Source: Saprospiraceae bacterium | Lineage (GTDB): Bacteria > Bacteroidota > Bacteroidia > Chitinophagales > Saprospiraceae | DNA: 44,182 nucleotides | Reading direction: 5' to 3' | Assembly: GCA_016787525.1 (NCBI GenBank) | Contig: JAEUUP010000133.1 | Location: 1 to 44,182 of the forward strand | Shown here: in pieces, positions 35,722 through 42,592 of the stretch | Layout: every line of letters begins with the position of its first letter | Position numbering within the stretch: position 1 is the first letter of the stretch | Notes under the pieces: generated by a model | What the model saw: only the letters and a program-made list of their open reading frames with translations | Databases searched by the model: none | What the model was told of the DNA's origin: nothing | Position numbers and translations under genes: made by a program

Positions 35722-37577
35722 AATGTCTGTATTAATCCGCCTATCTGGTTCTGTGTTTTATTCCTTCTTTGCCATTGTTCTAAAATTAATAAAGAGAAGA
35801 TTTGTGTCCCAAAACTTGAGTTGACTCCGTTTACATGGTCTTCTATTTTTTTCAAAACAACAGGTACATGAATATTAGGCAAACTGCTGAGAAAGTCTTT
35901 GGTCAATGAATCCATGACCATTTCCTTCAATTCTTGTTGAAACCACTGCCCTATTGGTACGCCAAAACCTTGTTTTGGTCTTTCAATCAAATCATCGGGC
36001 AAATAATCGCGCAGCAAATCCTTTAAGATGCGTTTTTTATTACCATTTTGATATTTAAAATGCGTTGGCAAACGGCGACCCAATTCAACAATACGATAAT
36101 CCATAATAGGCGCACGAGCTTCGAGCGAAGCCGACATCGTGGCGCGATCCACTTTGGTGTTCAAATCATTGTTCAAATAGGTTTTTATATCAAAATCGCT
36201 CACTGCTTCGATGATGGGTTTGTTGGCATTCAAATACTCGATGTATTCGTTTGAGACACCTTTTTGAAAATCTTGAAGCCAACTTGTGTCAAAAACCGAC
36301 ATATGACGATAATAGACATCGCGAAGGTCGGGCTCACTCATCAGATTCGCTGCTGTTTTAGCCTTTGACAAGGGCAAAATACTGAGGGGTATGGCAGCAA
36401 GTCGCCGCAAGGTTCTTGGAATCTTGAACAAAGGCGCAATCTTTACTGCATACTCATATCGTTTGTAGCCTAAAAAACTTTCATCACCTGCATCGCCTGT
36501 GAGGGCAACTGTAACATACTGTTTGGTGTGTTTTGCCAACAACATGGAAGGAATAGCTGATGAATCGGCAAAAGGTTCGTCGTAGTAGTCGGTGAAGTTT
36601 TCAATCATATTCATGCCTTCTTTATAATCACACAAGATAGACAAATGATTTGTGCCTAAAATCTTGGCAACAGCTTCGGCATAAGGGCTTTCATCGTATT
36701 TTTTCTCTGTAAACTTAATCGTAAACGTGCGCAAAGGTTGTCCTTTGGGCAATAAATCTTGCGCCAACGCACACACAAGAGACGAATCCACACCGCCCGA
36801 CAAAAACGCGCCCAATGGTACATCCGAAATCATACGCATACGCACGGCATCGCTTAATAGGGTGCGTAATTCTGCTTTGGCATCGTCGTAACTGCCTTTG
36901 AAAGTATTGAACTCCGAGCTATTGAGTGACCAATAAGGTTTGGTGTCAAACCTGTGCGTCGCTAAATCGTAAGTGAACGAATAACCAGCTCGTAACTTTT
37001 GCACTTCATTGTAGATACTGAGGGGGTCGGGAATATGCGTCCAAATGAGATATTGATTGATGGCTTTTTCGTTCGTTGTCAAATTATTGCTGATGGCAAT
37101 TTGACTGGGTTGCGATGCACATTCAAAGGACTGGTCTTTCAAAGTGTAGTAAAACGGCTTTTTACCCAATCTGTCTCTTGCGCCAAAGAGTTTATGCGCT
37201 TTGTGGTCGTACAAAACAAAAGCGAACATGCCGTTGAACTGCGCCACACAGGCTTCACCATAAGCCAAATAAGCGGCACAAATCACCTCTGTGTCCGATG
37301 TGGTACGAAAGGCAAAACCTTTGGCTACCAAATCTTTGCGCACGTCCTGAAAATTGTACATTTCGCCATTGAAAACAATGGAAACATGTTCGTATTCAAA
37401 CGGCTGATGTGAGCGTGCATCGAGATCAATGATAGACAGGCGATTCTGTCCTAAAATCACCCGATTGTCGTAGTTGCGATAGTGCGACGCATCGGGTCCT
37501 CGAAATTGTATGCGTTTCAATTTCGCCTCGATTACTGAGGGGTCATATATTTTGGTACTTCCGTAAAATCCACACAT
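35718..37577 (-). CDS. asnB: Asparagine synthetase B-type glutamine amidotransferase
   Basis: The frame is open to 37637, but the ATG at 37577 is chosen because class II amidotransferases need Cys2: this start gives MCGFYGS and a 619-aa protein. The N-terminal glutaminase domain has RGPDASHYR, NRLSIIDL, NGEMYN and TSDTEV. The synthase domain has the ATP-pyrophosphatase loop FLSGGVDSS. In polysaccharide clusters such AsnB-like proteins (for example WbpS-type) amidate uronic acids rather than make free asparagine, and the location between a WbpP-like epimerase (22 bases upstream) and a glycosyltransferase (4-base overlap) favours that role. That is context, not proof. Three TACTGAGGGG copies are present, two reading PLSI and one DPSV. 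Confidence 0.93.
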   Translation of the reverse strand: MCGFYGSTKIYDPSVIEAKLKRIQFRGPDASHYRNYDNRVILGQNRLSIIDLDARSHQPFEYEHVSIVFNGEMYNFQDVRKDLVAKGFAFRTTSDTEVICAAYLAYGEACVAQFNGMFAFVLYDHKAHKLFGARDRLGKKPFYYTLKDQSFECASQPSQIAISNNLTTNEKAINQYLIWTHIPDPLSIYNEVQKLRAGYSFTYDLATHRFDTKPYWSLNSSEFNTFKGSYDDAKAELRTLLSDAVRMRMISDVPLGAFLSGGVDSSLVCALAQDLLPKGQPLRTFTIKFTEKKYDESPYAEAVAKILGTNHLSILCDYKEGMNMIENFTDYYDEPFADSSAIPSMLLAKHTKQYVTVALTGDAGDESFLGYKRYEYAVKIAPLFKIPRTLRRLAAIPLSILPLSKAKTAANLMSEPDLRDVYYRHMSVFDTSWLQDFQKGVSNEYIEYLNANKPIIEAVSDFDIKTYLNNDLNTKVDRATMSASLEARAPIMDYRIVELGRRLPTHFKYQNGNKKRILKDLLRDYLPDDLIERPKQGFGVPIGQWFQQELKEMVMDSLTKDFLSSLPNIHVPVVLKKIEDHVNGVNSSFGTQIFSLLILEQWQRRNKTQNQIGGLIQTF

Positions 37578-37599
37578 TGTGATTGGTTGTTGTTTTACC

Positions 37600-38568
37600 T
37601 TATACTTCTTGCAAAATAGACGCTTTATACCAGTCAAAAGTCTTTTTCAAACACTCCTGCATAGGTACTTTTACTTCGTAGCCCAAATGCTTTTGTATTT
37701 TAGAAATATCTGCCAAACTGTGTTGAATGTCCCCTACTCTATCCTTTCCGAATATCGGTTCGATGTCAACACCCGCTGTTTCTTTTATCATATTGAACAA
37801 TTCCAGCAAGGTCGTGCTGTGTCCGCAAGCCACATTATAGACTTGATTGACCCCCTCAGTATTTTGTGTAAACAAAGCCAATAGATTGGCATTCACAGCA
37901 TTGCCGACATACGTAAAATCTCGACTGATTGAGCCATCACCATTGATTGTTGGACGATTACCTGTTAAAACGGCTTGCATAAATAGTGGAATCACTGCCG
38001 CATAAGCGCCATTTGGACTTTGGTTCGGACCAAAAACATTGAAATAACGTAAACCAATATGTTGCAAACCGTATAAATTGCCATAAACACGCGCATACAA
38101 TTCATTGACATATTTTGTCACAGCATAAGGCGACAATGGTTTGCCAATATTGTCTTCCAATTTGGGTAATTCTGTACTGTCACCATAGGTGGAAGAAGAT
38201 GCCGCATAAACAATGCGTTCAACTTTGTTCTCTTTAGCAGCTGTGAATACATTGAGCGTGCCTGTGATATTGACAGCATTAGTCGTCAAAGGGTCATTAA
38301 TGGAACGCGGCACTGAACCCATTGCTGCTTGATGCGAAACGAGTTGCACCCCCTCAGTAACTTTAAGGCAAGTAGCGTAATCTCTAATATCACCTTCGAT
38401 AAATTCAAAATTTGGATGGTTCATAAATGGTTCGAGGTTGACAATCGAACTTGTCGCTAAATTATCTAACACACGCACCAAGCCAATGCGTTCATCATTC
38501 AATAATGCACCGACAAGGTTAGAGCCGATAAAACCTGAACCGCCTGTAACAAGGATATTTTTTTTCAT
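37600..38568 (-). CDS. wbpP: WbpP/TviC-like UDP-GlcNAc C4-epimerase (SDR family)
   Basis: This 322-aa extended short-chain dehydrogenase has the NAD-binding GGSGFIG (8-14). The catalytic set is AASSSTYGDS and YAVTKY (Tyr-x3-Lys). MGSVPRSINDPLTTNAVNI, KPLSPYAVTKYVNELYA and GLRYFNVFGPNQSPNGAYA closely follow the WbpP (Pseudomonas)/TviC (Vi antigen) subgroup, which interconverts UDP-GlcNAc and UDP-GalNAc or their uronic acids. It would supply the donor sugar for the GT4 enzymes. The length is slightly short because the N-terminal extension of WbpP is absent. Two CCCCTCAGTA copies encode QNTEGV and VTEGV. Confidence 0.88.
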   Translation of the reverse strand: MKKNILVTGGSGFIGSNLVGALLNDERIGLVRVLDNLATSSIVNLEPFMNHPNFEFIEGDIRDYATCLKVTEGVQLVSHQAAMGSVPRSINDPLTTNAVNITGTLNVFTAAKENKVERIVYAASSSTYGDSTELPKLEDNIGKPLSPYAVTKYVNELYARVYGNLYGLQHIGLRYFNVFGPNQSPNGAYAAVIPLFMQAVLTGNRPTINGDGSISRDFTYVGNAVNANLLALFTQNTEGVNQVYNVACGHSTTLLELFNMIKETAGVDIEPIFGKDRVGDIQHSLADISKIQKHLGYEVKVPMQECLKKTFDWYKASILQEV

Positions 38569-38602
38569 TGAAATATTGTAATATAGTTATTTATTTTAAA
38601 AT

Positions 38603-39949
38603 TTAATTGGTTTCAGTTACTAAAGAGTCCTCATCTATCTCTTCATCTTCGGCTAATCTGTCTAAACTGTCCACCCGCGACAAAGCACAGATAAAACCAA
38701 ACATAAACCCGACTTCATAATTATCAAAAAGGTTGTGGTTGCCGTTGGCGAAGAACAAAGTGAAGAGGAAAAATGTCAAACTGAGAAATCGGTATTCCAT
38801 ATTTTTAATCCTCATGCTCTTATAAATGCCAAAGATGAAAAAAACAATGTATAACAACATCGGAATAATGCCTGATTCTCCGATGAGCATGAGAAACATA
38901 TTGTGAATGCCTGCATCACCGCCATGACGAATGTAATGAAACGCACCAAAACCCCAACCGAAAAAAGGAGCTTCGGCTATCCATTTCAATCCTGTGGCTG
39001 CAATATCAGAACGATTGGTTGTTGTCTCTGTATTCACCTTGCCACCCAATAAATCCATGATTTGTACTAAGCGGCTTTGCTCAAAAGCACCTAATTCATT
39101 GAATTTTGACATTAAAAATACAACGAACTGAGCTAATGAAAAGATGACCAAACTACCAACAATGACTAAAGACCGCCGATTCGTCTTATACAAACGGTTA
39201 AAATAAACCGTACCTAAACCAAAATAAGAAACAAGCACTATCAAACTCATTAAGATTGCGCCTTTCGATAAAGTAATGAATGCCGATAACAAAGACAATA
39301 GAATCATCACAAAGGCTAAGATTCGACTGCCTTTTTCACGTAAAAGAATGGACACGGACAACAGCAAAGCGACAACGGCATGATAACCCGCCGAATTGGG
39401 ATTCATATAAAAACCCGCAGGTCGTGTCAAACTACTCGTATTATTGAACTCTGGGCGAAAAAAACCCGCGCTGTAAAAGCCTAAGAAAGGTGATAGGATG
39501 GTGATGATAGCTCCAAAAAGTAAAACAGCCGTAAAAACGTTGATGGCTGTGTGCATATAACCGCGTTGATGAATGTATAAGGTATATTTATACACGGCTA
39601 TTGTCACCAACAAGGTTTGCAGCATGACACGTAATATATAAGTCCAGTCTTCTACAATTTGTCTGCCGCCTGCTGTCAGTTCGCTTTCTTCCCAAATAAG
39701 CATATTGATAACACCCAACAGTAAATACGTCAGAATCGTGATAAATAAAAGAGTCAAACTATTATTAAAATCATAAAATCGTCTGAAAGAGAAGTAAATG
39801 GTCATTAAAAGAGCGGGTACAAGCATGGCATAACTCCATAACGTGCCACTCCCTTTTGTTGCAACAGCAAAATTGGGAATATTCAACAGGCTGATTATGG
39901 CAATAATCAGTGCAAATAGATGGAACGAGTAATTTATGAATTTCTGCAT
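38603..39949 (-). CDS. O-antigen ligase/polymerase-like membrane protein (Wzy/WaaL type)
   Basis: This 448-aa protein has about ten to twelve hydrophobic segments, starting FINYSFHLFALIIAIISLL. The large loop characteristic of the family precedes GWGFGAFHYIRHGGDAGIHNMFLML (about 325-350), with the conserved His of the ligase domain, followed by ESGIIPMLLYIVFFIFG. It probably polymerises repeat units or ligates the polymer at the outer face of the inner membrane; sequence cannot separate Wzy from WaaL. The acidic tail (LAEDEEIDEDSL) is unusual. No TACTGAGGGG copy is inside, but one lies 3 bases upstream of the ATG (39952-39961), where a ribosome binding region would be. Confidence 0.85.
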   Translation of the reverse strand: MQKFINYSFHLFALIIAIISLLNIPNFAVATKGSGTLWSYAMLVPALLMTIYFSFRRFYDFNNSLTLLFITILTYLLLGVINMLIWEESELTAGGRQIVEDWTYILRVMLQTLLVTIAVYKYTLYIHQRGYMHTAINVFTAVLLFGAIITILSPFLGFYSAGFFRPEFNNTSSLTRPAGFYMNPNSAGYHAVVALLLSVSILLREKGSRILAFVMILLSLLSAFITLSKGAILMSLIVLVSYFGLGTVYFNRLYKTNRRSLVIVGSLVIFSLAQFVVFLMSKFNELGAFEQSRLVQIMDLLGGKVNTETTTNRSDIAATGLKWIAEAPFFGWGFGAFHYIRHGGDAGIHNMFLMLIGESGIIPMLLYIVFFIFGIYKSMRIKNMEYRFLSLTFFLFTLFFANGNHNLFDNYEVGFMFGFICALSRVDSLDRLAEDEEIDEDSLVTETN

Positions 39950-39967
39950 TTTACTGAGGGGAGGTGC

Positions 39968-40129
39968 TTAACGCCTTAAACTTAGCATCAAACTCGCTGG
40001 ATAACTCAAAAATAGCAATGCCTTTGGTAAAAATCCTTGTAAACGTTGTAAGGTTTGCCACCACATTTTTTCACTCAAAGCACAATGACTTAAAACAAAA
40101 GCATCTTTAATAAAACTTATTCTATGTGT
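39968..40129 (-). pseudogene. Short open stretch, possible remnant of a gene or small membrane peptide
   Basis: A 53-codon frame runs from a TAG (40130-40132) to TAA at 39968. It reads SFIKDAFVLSHCALSEKM, then WWQTLQRLQGFLPKALLFLS and YPASLMLSLRR. An ATG at 40064-40066 would give a 32-aa amphipathic/hydrophobic peptide. The Trp-Trp and basic ending look like a protein C-terminus, perhaps of a glycosyltransferase or other enzyme once in the cluster. Composition is protein-like, but the evidence is thin. It fits between the GT4 gene at 40182 and the O-antigen ligase-like gene at 39949. Confidence 0.3.
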
Positions 40130-40132
40130 CTA

Positions 40133-40181
40133 AAATAATCGCTCACTGAAAACAGTAACTGTGAGTATCAACATGATACAT
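40133..40181. terminator. Possible stem-loop after the GT4 gene at 40182
   Basis: CTCAC (40142-40146) can pair with GTGAG (40161-40165), with CTG/CAG extension interrupted by one mismatch, and on the minus strand it is followed by CGATTATTTT. Spacing to the stop at 40182 is short. The words AATCGCTC, AAAACAGT and GAGTATCAA also occur in the same order at 40-109. Weak evidence for termination. Confidence 0.35.
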
Positions 40182-41273
40182 TCATGTCGTTGATAATTCA
40201 ATAATTTTTTCCCATTCTATCATCACTGCCGAAAGGCTGTGAGAGTCTTTAATGCGGCTGGCATTTTGTCCAATTTGTTGGCGCAGGTTTTCATCATTCA
40301 TCAACAAAGACAATTTCTGAGCATACTCCTCAGTATCATTCAAAGGAACAAGAAAGCCATTCTTTCCTTCTTCGATTATCTCGCTTGGACCAAAATCGCA
40401 ATCGGTACTCACCACAGGCAAACCCATTGCCATCGCTTCCAAAAGGGCATTTGGATAACCTTCTACTTGCGAAGTCGTCGCAAAGATGCTGGCTTTCGCC
40501 AAATAAGAGAAAACATCTGTCTGATTGCCCCAAAAAATCACTTGTTCAGAGATGCCTAAGCCTTTGGCTCTTTGCTCAATCGTCTTTTGTTTGCCGCCAT
40601 CTCGTCCAACAATCCACAATGACCAGTCTTTTTGTTCTGTTTTGGCAAAGGCTTCGACCAATCCTTGCACATTCTTGTATGTATCCAATCTGCCTACTGT
40701 TATTACTACTTTCTGATTGTAAACAGTAATGGGAACAGCAGAGGGAGGCAAAATTAACGGATTACGAACGATATACTGAGGGGTCTTTATATTTCGATAG
40801 AGTTTTTGAACACCTTGAGTTTGTAGTATCAAAGCATCGACTCGGTTGTAAGCGAGGGTTTTGAGTTTTTGCCAGACAAAATTGAGTGGATAAGCCAATG
40901 GATTGGTGCGCTCTGATATGATTAAAGGTGTTTTTAGACCTATTTTAGAAAAATAAGCGACGATATTACACATAGTCGTAAAGCTAATGACGACATCGGG
41001 CTGTGTTTGCTTTATGATGTGTCGCAAACGAAAGATGCGTTTGACATTCGCAACTAATCCTTCAATAAAGTGCTTCGATTCTTTGTATGTTTCTTGCGGT
41101 ATAAGTCTGATTCGTTTGTCAAGAGTGAAACCGATTTCTTCATCAATTACATACGTAATTGTTACATCATGCCCTTTTTCTACCCAATAATTTGCCATGA
41201 GTGTCAAAACACGTTCTGCACCACCATTTTTCAAGGTGCTGATATAAAAAAGGATTTTTCGTTTTTGAAACAT
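40182..41273 (-). CDS. GT4-family glycosyltransferase (GT-B fold)
   Basis: The frame extends to 41345, but the ATG at 41273 is preferred: it places MFQKRKILFYISTLKNGGAERV at the N-terminus, as in related enzymes, and leaves 14 bases after the flippase stop (41288) instead of a 58-base overlap. The product is 363 aa. Donor-domain motifs are VITVGRLDTYKNVQGLV (about 195) and the EX7E segment EGYPNALLE (about 270), then GLPVVSTDCDFGPSEII. It resembles the GT4 proteins at 33433 and 34618. One TACTGAGGGG copy encodes TPQYIV, and a one-mismatch copy lies at 40326-40335. Confidence 0.9.
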   Translation of the reverse strand: MFQKRKILFYISTLKNGGAERVLTLMANYWVEKGHDVTITYVIDEEIGFTLDKRIRLIPQETYKESKHFIEGLVANVKRIFRLRHIIKQTQPDVVISFTTMCNIVAYFSKIGLKTPLIISERTNPLAYPLNFVWQKLKTLAYNRVDALILQTQGVQKLYRNIKTPQYIVRNPLILPPSAVPITVYNQKVVITVGRLDTYKNVQGLVEAFAKTEQKDWSLWIVGRDGGKQKTIEQRAKGLGISEQVIFWGNQTDVFSYLAKASIFATTSQVEGYPNALLEAMAMGLPVVSTDCDFGPSEIIEEGKNGFLVPLNDTEEYAQKLSLLMNDENLRQQIGQNASRIKDSHSLSAVMIEWEKIIELSTT

Positions 41274-41287
41274 CAAAGAAGGATGAT

Positions 41288-42592
41288 TTATAACACTTGC
41301 CACTTCTTGAAATGAAAAAGAGGGATGAGAAAAAGAACAAACCAAACAATTGCATTGGTCATAGCTAAACCTAAAACTCCAAAATAATGATAACTTATCG
41401 TTAAAGAAATGGCGTTAACTGCGATACAAATGAAAATGGTTGTAAGAAGCGTTTTTTCTTTACCTAATATAACAAATGCTTGTGTATAAAACGCCCCAAA
41501 AGGTGCAAAAATCAAAGCCACAGATAAGATACGCAATATCAACGACGACTGAGGCGTGTGTTGCCCTGCTAAAAAAGTGGTGATAAAGTCTGCACTGACG
41601 AATAAACCCAATCCTAAGACAATAAAAGCGGCTAAGAGATAGCCCAATATGGTTCTGAACTGTCGGCGGTATTGATTGGGGTCTTCTACATAAAGTTTTG
41701 CGAGGTGCGGATAGAGTGCGGTACTGAGGGGGGAGGTTGCCGCAGCCGCCAAAGCGAAGATGCGGTTGGCAAAAGTGTAGATGCCGAGTGTCAGATTGTT
41801 GGATAAAAAGCCGAGAATGGTGATATTGACATCGGCACTGTAAAAACGTACTAAAAATTGAGAGATAAATATCTGAAAGCCTTTTTTCAACTCATCGAAA
41901 ATAGCTGAATACTGTCCGAAGGACTCCTTTCCGAGAGGGGGCGTAAAGGGCAATCGGTATTTGCGATAAATCAAGATTAAAGCGATGATGCCAACAGCTA
42001 TATTACTGATAGGCAAAAACACCAAAGCTGCTACAATGTCGGTAGAACTGTGTACGGTGAGGAACAACAAAGCAATGGAAAGAAAACGAGCTGATAGATT
42101 GAGCAATGTAATATTCTTCATCTCTTGTATGCCCTGAAAAAACCAATCGAATTGCAAGATATTGGCTAAAAGAATCAATAAACCCGCTCCCATCAAGGCT
42201 TTTATCTCATAAAATCGAGGAATCGTCCAAGTCAAAACCAACACAAGGCATAAACAAAGAACGAATAAAGCTATTTTTGAAAAAAATACACGATGAAAAA
42301 TACGGCTGATGTCTTCTTTTGACCCATTGGCTTGCGAAATATCTTTGGGTGCTGTCAGTATGAACGAATAAGTGAGTATTTGTTCAAAATAAGAAAAGAT
42401 GTTTTGACCAAAAGACACCAATCCATACATTTCTAAGCCCAATGTCCGCACCAAATAAGGAAAAGTAATCAATGGAATGAGGTAATTGGAGACTTGGATG
42501 AGGGATAAAGAAAGGAAATTGATAAGAACCCGTCGGTAGTCGCGGTTGTTTTTAATGTTTCCAAGTTGTAAGCCTATTTTTTTGAACATCAT
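41288..42592 (-). CDS. wzx: Polysaccharide flippase (Wzx, MOP/MATE-like superfamily)
   Basis: The annotated frame begins with TTG at 42613. The ATG at 42592 (434 aa) is preferred because it overlaps the stop of the upstream gene as ATGA, a usual coupling; a second ATG follows at 42589. The protein has about twelve hydrophobic segments, an amphipathic start (LINFLSLSLIQVSNYLIPLI) and the family's conserved LVRTLGLEMYGLVSFGQNI. It should move lipid-linked repeat units across the inner membrane for the Wzy-type pathway. The C-terminal FKKWQVL is basic. One TACTGAGGGG copy encodes SPLSTAL. Confidence 0.9.
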   Translation of the reverse strand: MMFKKIGLQLGNIKNNRDYRRVLINFLSLSLIQVSNYLIPLITFPYLVRTLGLEMYGLVSFGQNIFSYFEQILTYSFILTAPKDISQANGSKEDISRIFHRVFFSKIALFVLCLCLVLVLTWTIPRFYEIKALMGAGLLILLANILQFDWFFQGIQEMKNITLLNLSARFLSIALLFLTVHSSTDIVAALVFLPISNIAVGIIALILIYRKYRLPFTPPLGKESFGQYSAIFDELKKGFQIFISQFLVRFYSADVNITILGFLSNNLTLGIYTFANRIFALAAAATSPLSTALYPHLAKLYVEDPNQYRRQFRTILGYLLAAFIVLGLGLFVSADFITTFLAGQHTPQSSLILRILSVALIFAPFGAFYTQAFVILGKEKTLLTTIFICIAVNAISLTISYHYFGVLGLAMTNAIVWFVLFLIPLFHFKKWQVL

